Positions 12,301 through 23,892 of a stretch of DNA of 64,000 nt are shown piece after piece. The notes below the pieces were generated by a model that worked only from the letters and a program-made list of their open reading frames with translations, was not told the DNA's origin and did no database searches. The stretch comes from Agelas oroides (Eukaryota > Porifera > Demospongiae > Agelasida > Agelasidae), in the NCBI GenBank assembly GCA_949130485.1, contig OX422183.1, positions 11,754,543 through 11,818,542 of the forward strand, read 5' to 3'. Positions within the stretch are counted from its first letter, which is position 1, and the number at the start of each line of letters is the position of its first letter. A program made the position numbers and the translations under genes.

Positions 12301-15300
12301 AACTCCTGAACGAAACGTTCTTGGCGAAATCGGCTCAATTTAAACACATCCTCGTTCGGTTTGAAGCCTATCTGCGTCCAAACTTCAGAGATTTAGCCGC
12401 CAGGTGAGCCAAGCTAGTTGTAACAGACAGACAGACAGACACACAGACAGACAGACAGACAGACAAACGAAGTACTGTAACCCTCGCTGCGCATGCGCGC
12501 CGAGGGTTAACTACTGAACTCATGGAAAATTAATGATGGACAGGGCAATGATGCTATAAACACCCTGACTTTAGCCTTGCAAGTCATACAAGACAAGCTG
12601 AAGTAAACCTACAAATCTTTCAGATGAGCAAGCACAGTCATGAATTGCCGAGTGCTGTACAGTCTTGGTCCTGGGTCGTATGGAACAAAGGCAGGGTGGC
12701 ACATATGTAACAGGTACTGCATAACCACACCCATCAGTATTGACAGTGAAGTTCTCCCCAATCAATACTCTTATTACCAGGTATTGGCGGCTAAGAGATG
12801 TGGTTTGTTTGAACTCCGTCTACCTTAAGCTTGGACTTCCAAAACTGCAAGTTGGAACAATGTCACCATTCTGTCCCATTTTAATATATAACAGTGCCAT
12901 GAACTGTCACACTCTTGGTTGGCTACACTTTATCTGGAAGTTCCTGCCACAAAACTCTTATCTTCATCTGAGCAGTGCACACACAGCCCTTAGTATAATT
13001 GCTACAATAGTCTTGTGTGCTTGGACTTGACTGTTTGCATGCCAGATCTAGGGGTAACCTTGTGTTTGAGTTGACAAAGGATCCTCTCCTCTCTTGGATC
13101 ATCCAACTTGCAAGGCTACGGCCAGACTGTTTAGCTCTATTCTGTGAGCCCAGTAGCCAAGTTGTGACCTCCATGTCTTCATTCAATGCAACCTGGGACT
13201 GAGAAAGTATGGCACAGTGATACGCGATCATTCTTGGCTTGCCTTGTATGAATTGTGCAACCAACTTGCAAAGGCTGTAGTCAGAGTGTTTTACCTCTAC
13301 AGACCAGTTCATTCTTCGTAAAGAGGCATTTTCCGTAAGTCAAGTAGTCCAGTCCACTGAATAGTGACGACCAATCTGAAATTTGTCAAATTTTAAGTTG
13401 GTGTAAAATAAAAATTGTTGTGATGCAAGGCAAAAAGACTGCTGGGTTTCAACACAGTGTTATGTATGGCTATATATATATTTATTGCAATATATATTAT
13501 TTCTGCATATGTTTAGATATTTCAGTGTCCTATGGAACTCGACCTAGTACAGCAGCAGAAACAGATGAATTTGTGTAAGTATAACAGTAACAGAGTAGCA
13601 GCATGCACGTTTATAATTGGGGGAAGTGAGGATTCGGTTTCTGAAGGTTGGTCTGATGCTCTTACTAACTGAACCATTGGAGCTGTATACTAGCTAGAGT
13701 GTTGGTAGCACTTCTCTGCCTCACACTCTACGCTCATCTCTAGCCCCCTACCCTCCCCCTTCCCCCAACTCAATTTTTATTTTTAGCAGTGCAAGTCACA
13801 TGTATTCTAAGTCTTGAGATTGGTTCATCACAGCTACTATATGCGGCACACGCACAGGTATGCGAATAATTTCTGATGACGGTCACTGGGCTAGCGCGAG
13901 GGCTGTTTGTGTTGTACGACTCCTTTCTATGGCTGACAGCAGGACTCAGAGGCTGTGCTCACTACTAACAGTCGTTACTGTATCGCTTGTACGTACCTTA
14001 TCCAGCCATTGTTGATGTCCGCGGGCTTTCCAAAAAAATAAACGCTGCCCTCGAATAGTAGCCACCCTTGAATAGTAGCCACACAAAACTTGCAGCGAAA
14101 AAAATTGTAGCCGTGGCATCTGATTGAAGAAATATGGTATATATCATTACAATCGTAAGTAGGATACTATATTTAACACACCCCTATATATATACTTAAA
14201 GCAATCCCTAAGTACTTCACCCTTTTCCTTCTAGATGAGATCTTGCTTAGGAAAATGTATGACTGAGCTTGCTAGACAAAATACAACAAACAAACAAACA
14301 ACTGAAATTGTTGGCTGGTAATGGTACAACAAAGCAAAATACATTGACATTGCACTTTTCAGCTCCTGTTTATGTTGACTATTAGATCCAAGTGTATTTG
14401 GAAAGCTATCATGAAATTCTACACAAAGTAATTATTATGTAAAATATTCAAGTGTGCATGCTAGACTCCCTCTACGTGCAGGCTTCAGAGTCCACCTCTT
14501 GGTAAATCAGCAAAGAGCAATGATTATCAAGAGCAGCAGCCCGAAGATCCTCCTTCACCGTACTACAACTGCCTCAGCAAGTACCAAAATGGATTACAGG
14601 AACAGCCAAAGCAGGACTATGGAGTTGACGTTCCAGATACTGGTGTGAAGTACTTCCAGCGCAACCCTCGGCCAGTTCCCAACCCAGCCTACAATGACCA
14701 CATCCCTACTAACCTGGGTCAGCCGAGTCCAAAGAGTCCCCACCAAACCTCCTTGCCTCGCAGCCTTACTAACTATCAGCAAGGTAAATAGATTAAATGT
14801 TTGGGAAGGGGCATGGTAATGTGCATGTAAGTGTACCAAGGGCAGAGAAACAGACCTAGTACTGGAGGACCTCAGCCAGGCCTATAGTATACCCATGTAG
14901 CTACCATTTTAACTTGCAGCACAGAGTTGGCCATTGACTGAGTAGGATCGTCACTCAAATCTGTAATCAATCGTTCAATATACCCCAGTGTACATGAAGT
15001 ATAGACTCAAAAATTTGGGTCCGCTGGAATAACATCTTCATGCCTGGCCTGGCTTGTGGACTTTTGTCTGCAATCACTACACTAAACAAAATATTTGAGT
15101 GGGACTATAGTGGCTGTTTTAGCCTGAAAGTGGCCTCGAAGCAATCTCAGAGTAGCTAATTTCTCTGAGGGAGCACACCCCGGACCCCCTATATACCTGC
15201 CAGGTTTGGTTGTATCTAATCACTGGACTGGATTGTGGACTGGATTGCTAGACTGGACTGATGGATTATTATTTGCTCATATCACATGACTTCCATCCAA

Positions 15301-18300
15301 TGAAATGTCGTAAATTTGGTTACAGTAACTGCCTTACTATAAGCTGCACTTCATCTTCTCACTGCATGCTAGGGTATGTACAAGTGCACAATGCACAAGC
15401 TACATGGATGGATGTGTACCATGAGTTCATGGTCTACATGCAGTGAGCTCAAAGCACCCTCTGATTATGGCGAGTATGCAAACAGCATCAAAAGTAATGA
15501 CAAAGGCCTTTTCACTACAAAATGTACTGTGCCAAGGCAGGGCCGGCGGCAATGGTACGGCCGGTACGGCCATGGCCGTACCGGTTTTGAGGGAGAAAAA
15601 ATGACGTCGCTTGGATTCTAACTCACGTGTGTGCGTTATGGAATAGCCTCTCACAAGCATCCAAAGTAGCGACCAGAGGATTGAGGCTTTCTCAATTTTC
15701 TATGGCAATATTTGAGTGCGAGACGAAATTGGGGCGGGGCTAATATGCGAGCATGAAATGCCCGTGTGAGGCGGTCATTTTAGCCAGCACGGTTCAATCA
15801 CTTCATGCTCAGAACGATTAAGGTGGGCTTAACTTTATTATTCGTAACGCGGAAGTACGCGAGGATATTGCAATAGTTTACGGAAACTGAATTGCTGCCG
15901 AGTGTAAGCGTCTTAACTTTGTCATCGTTATTCTGACCGTTAGTCTTTTCTCCATAGCTTTGTTTTAGCTCTGATAATGAAGTACGTATGTCCGAATTTC
16001 AGAAGGGATATCACTGAGACCGAGAGCCGCGTGTTTCTGCGAGCAGAAGGCAGAAGTATTAAAAGCTCAAGTCATATCGAGCGACGATGACCGATCGTCT
16101 TTGGCGGTTTATGCGGAACACTCACCAGCCTTGGAACCAAGATCTGATGGCTTTTCTGTGTACAGGAGGAGTTGAAGTTGTTATAACCAAGTGGCATTTG
16201 TGCTGTTAACGCTGTGCTGAGAAAGCCTTAACTTTTGAAAGTTAAGGACCACCCGATAAGCCCCAATTTTTACCTATTTTCGATTATATATCAGCCGTAT
16301 AAAGGAAAGCCGTTTCATGCCACTTGGTTTCTGTTAGACCATGATCTATAGTAATAGTGGCTACAATGGCTTAGCTCTCAGGCTACGTCTTCAGTTCCGC
16401 ATTTTGCAGTATTTATTGCTACAAACGGCTTGTTTACACGAGCGCGGCTGCTGTTAATTAGTTGCCATGACAACAAATTGTTTTCATTTACAGAATTGGG
16501 AAGCATCATTGTTGTCATTGTTACAAACCCCATGTTCATACTGCCATGGGTTCATGAGATATTTAAAGTTAAATTCACCATGTAAAAACTTGATGGGTGT
16601 ATCATTTTATATATTTTAGCCTGCCTTAACTGTTCTGAGTGATCACTGGCTGCAGAAACTACAAGTGGGCAGATTCTAGTAGCATTTTTGTCTCAGAAGC
16701 TACCTAATTTTAAAAATTTCCCAGGGGAGCATGCCCCCAGACTCCCCTAGCTTCTTCACACTTATGGCATACCCTCATCCGTCGCCAATGGCTGTACCAG
16801 TTTGAAATAACTGGCTCCGGCCCTCCAAGGAGAACACTGGTGTAAAATACCATGCTGGTTAGTGGTTACCCAGGCTATTATTACCCATAGTCTTGTTGAA
16901 TGTAGCCATGTAAAAGCTATGCTTGGTCAGCGAGAGGCCTTGCATAGAATAGACTACAGTGCCAATTGGCCTACCAAGCAGTTCCATCTGCTTAGTTACC
17001 TTTCAAGGTCTCTTAGGCACAAAACTCCCACAGTTGTATGCATGCTGTGTCCTTTGTTTCACGGCAATCCATTAGCCACAAAGCATCAAACATGTGACCC
17101 GATTCAGCACATCTGATTGGGGAGATCATGCGGTACACACAATTTAAGTTCAAAGGTCAGTCTAGTAATCCAGTCCATCAGTCCAGTCCAGTGATCCAGT
17201 CCACGGTGATCCAGTCCACAATCCAGTCCAGCGATTCACATTACTCAGCCCCTCCCCCCATCCAATCTGAAGTATTTTTCTTCACCACTGATTTGGAACT
17301 GAATTTGCTCCTCTCAGGGTATGTAGGTGTAAGTGCCTTTATAATTGGGAATCAGTAGTGATCTTTATCAGTCTCCACTAACTGATGATAATCAATATAT
17401 CGGTTTAAATAATAAGGTGAACAGGAAGGACCTCCCACAAAATTGTTTTTCAAAGTCCAAAAATTAGATAAATATGTACAAGCATGGTATAATGGGTACA
17501 GTCAATAGTACAGTATATGCCACGAGGCATACTGTATGGGCATGAAACTCAATGTCTCCAATTTAATCATTACACTTTGATAATCACTGAAAATTGTGAA
17601 ATGGATGTTGATAGCTAATCGATTTTCCGATGTATCGATCCCAGCCTTATTAAAAGATTTATAGTCATGTGATTGCGAGTGTGTTTAGCAACAGTAATTG
17701 TAGTTGTCATAGATGTGGAATTGGGGTGAGCTTTGAATGCCCACTGTTTGTGCAAGTCCATGGCAAGCAGTACTGCAAGAATTGTTCAGAGCTTTAGTAG
17801 ATGGGGAAGACAGGAAGGCTATGTTGCCTCTTGTGATACTGTAATTGCTGCTGTTCATGTAAAATTTCCTCACTCTGCATTAACAACACTGTTTAGCCAT
17901 TCTGAGATTACCATTGAGATTTTGTGCAAGCCTCAGTGTGTGAACATGTGTAGCCATGCAGGCTCTTTCTCCTAAGGTGTGGTCGTGGTATGTGACTCTG
18001 CAGCTGCATAACATTACACTGACCATCTTCTACCTTAGTGAGAGAAAAAATGGAGACATAAACTAATCTTGATTGTTTTGCCATTTTTGATCACACCACC
18101 AAATTATATTCTCTCAACTATTTATGCCAATTGAGTGGGGTAGCTGTCACTGTGCATCACTGTTAAAAACACCCATATATGTGTATGGCTAGTGACTTCT
18201 CCTTTTGCCACATATTCATAATGCAGGACCGTAGCCAGGATTTTCAGAAGGGGGGGTTACATAGATGTGTGATGTGCATGTATGCATGTATAAGCATACA

Positions 18301-19079
18301 AAGTAGTCTGGTGGCATGCTCCCCCAGTTTGAAAAATAGATGCTCTGAGATTGCTTCTGAGGCCATTTTGTAACAGAAGCAGAGCCGTAGTAGCTATGTG
18401 GTCTGCAGAGTATTGCATCCAGTTTTTGCCTGTATCGTATCCATGTATGGACGTTACTAAGCCAGCTGACATCAAAGGAAATGTAGTGAGAAAACAGCAG
18501 GTGGAGTGACAAATGGTCTAGGCATTCAGCTTCTGCTTCTTTCCTGGCAGAAACTCACTAGAAGGACAAACTCTCGAGCACCTGAAACGGCGATTTAATT
18601 ACGCAACTATATTGCAGTGGCGTAAATGTGTATGCATTCCAGATTCACCCGCTGGTCCTCAGTAACAAACGCGTTGCACAGCCAAACTTGTTTGGATGGC
18701 AGTGACTCTCAATGGCAGCAAGGCTAGTGGATGGCTTAAAAATGATAGGGCATAATATACTGGACAGCGGTGACTCTCAATGGCAGCAAGGCTAGTGGAT
18801 GGCTTAAAAATGATAGGGCATAATGTATAGCTAGGCGGTGTATAGAATCTTTTGGAAGCTAAAAGGGGAGATTCGAGTGAACCCCCGCGAACCTCCTTGC
18901 CTACGGGCCTGTAAATTCATAATGTGCCATCATTCACCTTTGTTTCCACAGGTAATGGTCATACTGGCAGCAAGCAGTATCCTGAGTCAGTGGTGTCCGA
19001 TAAACAGTTTCCTACCTCTCCCATACATGTCACCCCACTAAGAGCCCCCCTCTCAAAGAGCACACCACTGGTGAGCTAG
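9316..19079 (+). CDS. Receptor gene copy B: FN3 - transmembrane - tyrosine-rich tail (5' end not found)
   Basis: Five exons are supported: 9316-9653 (FN3 domain), 10610-10738 (transmembrane), 13526-13574, 14482-14783 and 18952-19079 (TAG stop). Borders are AG/GT and phases chain correctly. The FN3 exon shows the Y-x-F-x-V-x-A-x-N pattern of the domain's G-strand side (DYVFAVAAENDIG) and a late N-x-S site. Exon two encodes a Gly/Val/Ile/Leu helix followed by a basic stop-transfer stretch (RKKKKNK). The tail is nearly identical to copy A, rich in Tyr and Pro. Likely a single-pass cell-surface adhesion or signalling receptor without a kinase. Oddity: a CT pair at 9373-9376 puts the two halves of the FN3 exon in different frames. 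It may be a pseudogene, a polymorphism or a sequencing slip. No signal peptide exon is seen upstream. Confidence 0.65.
11314..11929. mobile_element. CAGTGGCGG inverted-repeat element (616 bp)
   Basis: Begins CAGTGGCGGATCTAG and ends with the inverse (TCCGCCACTG), with G-rich/C-rich runs just inside both ends. GCCTG is repeated at 11309-11313 and 11930-11934, a likely 5-bp target duplication. It encodes nothing recognisable. It is nested in the TTAA-type element. Confidence 0.75.
12041..12367. repeat. Long imperfect palindrome (two arms of about 150 bp)
   Basis: The left arm starts GCTTCAAACCGAACGAGGAC and the right arm ends with its inverse; near the centre are paired CCCGGGATCCCAGACCAG-type blocks around a short GC-rich loop. 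Arms are highly alike with a few small gaps, so the transcript or single strand would fold into one long hairpin. Probably a foldback-type element; it lies inside the TTAA-type element. Confidence 0.85.
12423..12475. repeat. (ACAG)n microsatellite
   Basis: About a dozen ACAG units with one ACAC interruption follow the long palindrome. Confidence 0.9.
13617..13700 (-). repeat. tRNA-derived SINE-like sequence, copy B
   Basis: Partner of 1560-1640 within the duplication, with the same A-box-like and B-box-like motifs on the minus strand and a few substitutions. Confidence 0.5.
15218..17236. mobile_element. Candidate CCAGTCCA-ended element, copy B (interrupted)
   Basis: Partner of 3168-4492 in copy B, with the same iterated TGGACTGGAT left end and inverted right end. 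It is longer because the 832-bp element at 15808-16639 has inserted into it, and it has fewer CCAGTCCA units at its right end. Confidence 0.45.
15808..16639. mobile_element. 832-bp inverted-repeat insertion present only in copy B
   Basis: Ends are CTCAGAACGATTAAGG and the inverse of CTCAGAACAGTTAAGG (14 of 16 matching). The empty site is readable in copy A at about 3757, where CTTCATGATCAC is uninterrupted. Comparison shows only a 2-bp TG duplicated. No ORF of note, so non-autonomous. The insertion post-dates the duplication. Superfamily not assigned. Confidence 0.85.
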
Positions 19080-19776
19080 CAGAAATAAGTTATTCCTGTT
19101 TTGTAAACTTGCATGGCAACAGTGATGTAGATGGGATCCAGAAGATACCTGGGGACAACAAGGGCACGCAGAATTTGTCAGAGCTTCTTAGTGAAGCACA
19201 TGATTATTTCAGGATGTCTGAGGGTACACGCATTCCTGAATTTGAGAGCTTCTCAGGTCAGTTTTGAAGCCATTTTTAGGCTACTGCATGGCAGATGATT
19301 TCTGTGTCCTACACCGAATGGAACTGCAAAGCAAAGTTGAATGAAGCCCCCAACAAACCAGGGCTAACACTTGGTATTTCTCATTATAGCTGCTTCACTG
19401 CCGTATCAAATTTTGACACTGACATTAATGACATCTCCGAACCTTAGCCGCTGGTGGTTCCGTTGTATGTTATTGCTTGTCCAATTATTTGCTTCGAGGG
19501 CATTGAGTCACTTTAAACATGACAAGGGCACTCCTTGGTTAAATGCGGAAACACTCGAAAGAGCGCCCACCCCCGTCTTTGGCAGACTTGTATAAGGTGC
19601 TCCACCTATGGGCACTCTTTTGTGAGACTACAGTATCACCTGAGGATCATATTTCACATGAATTCTGTTACATACAATGAACCCTTAGCCACCAACCAAT
19701 GGATGTTTACTAGGAAACTGTGTGCTTATACAAGTAGAGGTAAATGCCTTAGTATGTTCTGGCTGAAAATGTAATA

Positions 19777-20200
19777 CAGTAAAACCTCTCTTATCCGGGC
19801 AGCATGGGACCAGGCGGTGCCCATAACTTAGAAGATGCCCGTAACTGAGAAATATGTATGTTGTGTACAGTATAGTGTCCCAAACCCAGTTGTACTAGCC
19901 ACTAGCATCCTTAGAGAAGCCAGAAGGGGATGAAACCACTGAGTGCAGACTGTGTAAACACTGTGGTTGTAGCCTTGTTCCCAGGCCCTCGCCCAGCTTC
20001 CCGTCGCTTCCAGTACCCACTTTACCGTACTGGAAGCGACCGGAAGCTGGGCGAGGGCCTGGGAACGAGGCTACTGTGGATACTGAGTTTACACAAGTCA
20101 CACGCCCCTGACAAGTGCGCGCAGCTGACTAGGGACAGGAAATTAATTTTGTGTGGCTAAAGATAGTGCCCGGTAGAAGGAGGTGCCTGAGGTTCTACTG
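19777..20200. mobile_element. Pogo/Tigger-like MITE flanked by TA
   Basis: Starts CAGTAAAACCTC and ends GAGGTTCTACTG, with TA on both sides (19775-19776, 20201-20202). CAGT(A/G)-AACCTC ends and TA duplication are typical of pogo/Tigger families. Copy A at about 8210 has the empty TA site (TAGTATACTATACC). A hairpin element is nested inside at 19970-20073. Confidence 0.7.
19970..20073. mobile_element. Second copy of the TAGCCTCGTTCCCAGG hairpin MITE
   Basis: 104-bp hairpin, TAGCCTTGTTCCCAGG to its inverse CCTGGGAACGAGGCTA. The flanking nonamers CTGTGGTTG and CTGTGGATA agree at six of nine bases, again consistent with a 9-bp target duplication. Confidence 0.8.
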
Positions 20201-20418
20201 TATACTATACCTCAAGTTCACAGGCAAAAGACACGTGCAAAATGTGCAACAATCCACTAAATGACAATGTAATCCCAAATTGCATTCGAAATCGTACTAT
20301 TAATTATTATATTGGCTTTAACATTAACCACCAAGTGACAAAAGGCAGCTCAAAAGGTGACAAAGGTCATAGATGAAGTCTAAACTGTCAGTGAGTGAGG
20401 TTGAACCCAATAGCCATT

Positions 20419-20625
20419 AGTTGTTTAAGTTTGAGAGCTCTTATCATTATTGCTGGGTAAGTTGTTTAAGTTTGAGAGCTCTTATCATTATTGGTGGGTA
20501 AGTTGTTTAAGTTTGAGAGCTCTTATCATTATTGCTGGGTAAGTTGTTTAAGTTTGAGAGCTCTTACCATTATTGCTGGGTAAGTTGTTTAAGTTTGAGA
20601 GCTCTTACCATTATTGCTGGGTAAG
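20419..20625. repeat. 41-bp minisatellite, five units
   Basis: Five near-perfect units starting AGTTGTTTAAGTTTGAGAGC and ending TTGCTGGGTA. The unit is related to the single-copy sequence upstream of the FN3 exon at about 9280-9300, so a piece of intron was amplified here. Confidence 0.9.
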
Positions 20626-20640
20626 CACTGAGCAATCCCT

Positions 20641-20737
20641 CTTCCAGTACAACCCAGCTTGTAATGACCACACCCCAACAAGCTTGATCAGTCAAGAGCC
20701 ACTCTTTGCCTCACACCCTCACTAACCATTATCAAGG
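20641..20737 (+). pseudogene. Decayed third copy of the receptor tail exon
   Basis: The sequence is recognisably the 3' half of the 302-nt tail exon (2640-2749 / 14674-14783). It starts at the cttccag equivalent and ends in ATCAAG followed by GTGAG. Small deletions and in-frame stops make it non-coding. It belongs with other third-copy fragments at 20337-20406, 24365-24715 and 25690-25890. Confidence 0.65.
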
Positions 20738-20739
20738 TG

Positions 20740-22560
20740 AGAGGATTCATGGCAGGGTAAGGTGCAACTGCCATAGGTTAGTGATTGAGCACATTGTTAA
20801 TTTATTGGTGGGTGCAAATAATTCATAGTTGCCTATTTATTAACAGAAGTGGCAGATAAGAATACTAGTGCTTAGTTACCTCATGCAATCATGGTACCAG
20901 TTTAGCTATATCCTTCCATGGAATATTGCTGTTTTTGATCAACAAAAGTGTGGTAAACTTCGATCCAGAGTTGATCAAGATCTTCCATAGTGCATAACTA
21001 TATTAGCTGCTATTGTTGATGTAACAGACAATATAGCTATATTGTATATTTACTGACCAGGTCTGTGCTCGTGGTAGATAAAGGGATCCATAATCTAGTG
21101 TACTCTTTGTACTTATATGCTTGTATTCCTTCTATTCCTCACCAATTTAAAATTGGTTGTGACCTTACACTCTTCAAGAATATTTTTAGGCAATCAATCT
21201 ATTTACTTCACTCCTCACACACATTAATTCCTTACCAGTTCCCAGCCTTTGCTGGTATTGAGTGTTATTGTTGTAGTGTTGTATTATTGTTTGCCTGAAG
21301 AAGCCTGAGCAATGAAATGTTGCAGCCAAAAATTCAAAACTGTGAGGGAGCTAGAGAATGGCAGCATATAACCCAAGACATGACAGTTCATCCATCACCT
21401 TAGTTGCAGTTTGGCTGCATGGAGGAAGGTTATGGCCCACCTCCCACTTTTGGTTTAGGGTTACATCTCTTGTTCACTGAATGTAGTTTGCAATTCATTT
21501 GTTATTGCATACTTTTGCCAGACAAGGGGTGGAACTCTGGCTATATTCATGTACTGATAGCTCAGGTAATATTCATGGTTGTATTGTTACACAAGTATTC
21601 ATACTTTGTTAGAATAACTATGGCAAAGCGGAAAGTAAATTAGTGTATTCTTGATAGTAACTACCAATTTTGCAGCTATTGTTTAAAATGAAAAATCTTT
21701 GCTGGAATCTTGTCAAACAACAAAATGGGTACAGCTAGCTTGTGAATATTTACTGAAAGTGCAGACATTGGTACTCTAAATTATGGAGATGCTTCATGCT
21801 GTCTGTTTTAAAATCAACGTTCTGCGCACACTCTGCCCAAAGGTATCCTAGTCAGGATTCTCTTAAAAGTCCTGACAATCTTTGTTCACACAGTATATTC
21901 ATTCTACTTTACAAACTCTCTTGCTGTGCTTGAATTACCCACATTCAGAGGCACTATCTTGGATGGGCAGTCTACCTTACCTAGACTAGAGGCAGTGTAA
22001 CTCAGTTGGGGCTAGATGCAGTGGCCAATGTGGAGTGGCCAATATCTCCTAATGTTTTTTGTGACTCGGAAGAACTTAAAAGCTCTATCTAATTAATCCA
22101 TGTGTAACTTTGTTCTCATGCCTCTGCTCAGCATCCTGGCACTTGCAAAAGCTGAACAAGTAATGAGGCCTACAACTCTATTTCAGACAACATTGCAAAT
22201 TTAGACTTTCTAGATGTAGATTGCTAAACTGAGGTACAGACATAATTAATGAGGAAGTAAATAAGCCACAAGGTCGAAATTTAACCTCATCAGGCTCAAG
22301 TAAAATTGAGCCCTAAGCCTTTGTCTAGCCCTACCCTGAACTTCAGGAGGCTCATGAATATCATTATGGTATGAATTAACAACCAGTTGGACAGGTTGTT
22401 CATGAATCTCATTAACAGCCTTGTGAAACCAATTTTACTGGTCACCAGATCCCTCATGAATATCATTAAATGTTCCTTTCATGCTGACCCTTAACACACA
22501 ACCATGTGTACATAAACCAAACATATTAACATAAAAAATACAATGTGCACAAACTCAAAT
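20740..22560. other. Stretch without recognised genes
   Basis: AT-rich. ORFs are short and without any recognised motif. A TGAATATCATTA-type motif recurs near 22350-22460. I see no repeat structure that I can name. Confidence 0.5.
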
Positions 22561-22589
22561 ACTTGTACTATGCATTTTTTAAATTTTTA

Positions 22590-22958
22590 TTTTTTGTCCA
22601 GCAACAAGCACTGAGGCTGTTTGAAGGGGTGGCTGTTCCATCATTAGAACAGAGAAGAGAAGCAGCAGCTATAGGACTAACATGCCGGCTTATCCCAGGA
22701 AATGTGAAACAACCACTCAAACCTCTCACTCCTAAAATGAGGAATCCAAATGAAGACCAAATCCGAAGGTCGATTCGGTTAAAGGGACCCATCCAGCAGC
22801 ACAAACACCAACTACAAAGTCAATGGAGGTACTTAAAAGGAGTTACAGAGGTCGAATCCCCAGTGTTTGGAACAGACAGGAGTCAGAATGTTTGAATGCC
22901 CCAACTCCCGACTGGTTAGCCTGCCGAAAAAGACTACAGAAGGAACATATTGACTAAG
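22590..22958 (+). pseudogene. Retroelement C-terminal remnant (low certainty)
   Basis: An open stretch (LEQRREAAAIGLTCRLI and onward) resembles the post-reverse-transcriptase tail of LINE-type elements, where RRE-x-A-A-x-x-L-x-x-K motifs are common. Around 22820 the similarity moves to another frame, which continues with GRIPSVWNRQ and a C/W pattern (LNAPTPDWLACRKRL) to a stop at 22956-22958. A frameshifted fossil is the simplest reading. A host exon cannot be excluded. Confidence 0.35.
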
Positions 22959-23280
22959 ATCATGTACGATAGCCACCATCTTTCCCACTCATTGCTCCCA
23001 TACTGTATTTTTCCCCAGAAATATTCTCGCTATATATCATCCACTTGGTCTGTACAACGTAAAAAAATAAATAAATAAATTTTAAAAAATAAATAAAAAA
23101 AAGGTTGTGCCTGACTGTGTCCATGCATGGGGGCCCTCCCCTGTTCCTATTCTGCACCTGCTCTGGAATGAGCTGGGTTGTGTTGATGGGGGCACGTGCT
23201 GGGAGCACCTGGCAGGCCATGCAGGTGTGCACACCACATGTGTCTTGTAGGTAGAGCCATCAGCAGGACTCTAAGAATGG

Positions 23281-23371
<91 letters not shown>

Positions 23372-23400
23372 TGCATGCGTGTGTGTGTGTGTGTGTGTTT
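23281..23400. repeat. (GT)n microsatellite
   Basis: About 120 bp of GT with a short GCGCGTGCATGC interruption near the right end. Confidence 0.95.
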
Positions 23401-23659
23401 GGGGGATAAGAGGAAACAAAAACAAATAAAAATAAGGGTTCGGTAGGGTACCTCTCACATGCCAAAATATCCATTTTTGTAATGCTTGCTTTCTATTGCC
23501 AGATGATCCCCTCCTACCTATGCAAGGGACATTTTTATTTTCCTAGAGGCTGTCTGCTTGTGTTAAAGTCCATTCTTTAGTATCAGTATTTAGTTTCGTA
23601 CAGTGTATATGCTAACTGCAGCTGTATTTACTCAACAGTAGCTAACTGTAATTATTTAC

Positions 23660-23848
23660 CTTAATGTTACTTTTAATTGCGCATACTTAATTTAGCGATT
23701 TTGAATACACCTCGTTTAGCATCTATTAATTTTAGCATTTTTTTTTTCAACAGAAACCAACATTAATTCATAATAATTGCGAGTACTTATTTTAGCGATA
23801 ATGACTTTGATCGCTAAAATCGCTAAATTTAGTGTGCGCAACATTAAA
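23660..23848. mobile_element. Small inverted-repeat element (TTAATGTT...TTTAGCGAT ends)
   Basis: The left end runs TTAATGTT to GCGCATACTTAATTTAGCG and the right end is its inverse (CGCTAAATTTAGTGTGCGC then AACATTAA). About 190 bp, non-coding. Likely a MITE. Confidence 0.55.
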
Positions 23849-23892
23849 GTAGGTGGTTTGAATGCTGGTCATCAGGGGAGTTCCCTTTCTAA

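Larger units (their letters stand above)
11058..12506. mobile_element. Non-autonomous TTAA-type (piggyBac/Kolobok-like) element
   Basis: TTAA at 11054-11057 and 12507-12510 flank short inverted ends, CCCTCGGCAC on the left and the complement of CCCTCGGCGC on the right. TTAA duplication and a CCCT start suit the piggyBac group. No transposase is present. It sits in the intron between the transmembrane and first tail exon of copy B and contains two further elements and a microsatellite. The inverted ends are only ten bases, so certainty is limited. Confidence 0.5.
12612..19195. repeat. Tandem segmental duplication, copy B
   Basis: Same-orientation partner of 575-6370. It contains the tail exons of receptor copy B and carries one large insertion (15808-16639) that copy A lacks. 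It lacks the 102-bp hairpin element of copy A. A short internal doubling near 18700-18820 (GGCAGCAAGGCTAGTGGATG repeated) is also specific to this copy. Confidence 0.9.

Noticed and set aside
23147-23474. Open frames rich in His-Thr or Cys-Val through the GT microsatellite
   Set aside because: They are only translations of the dinucleotide repeat.
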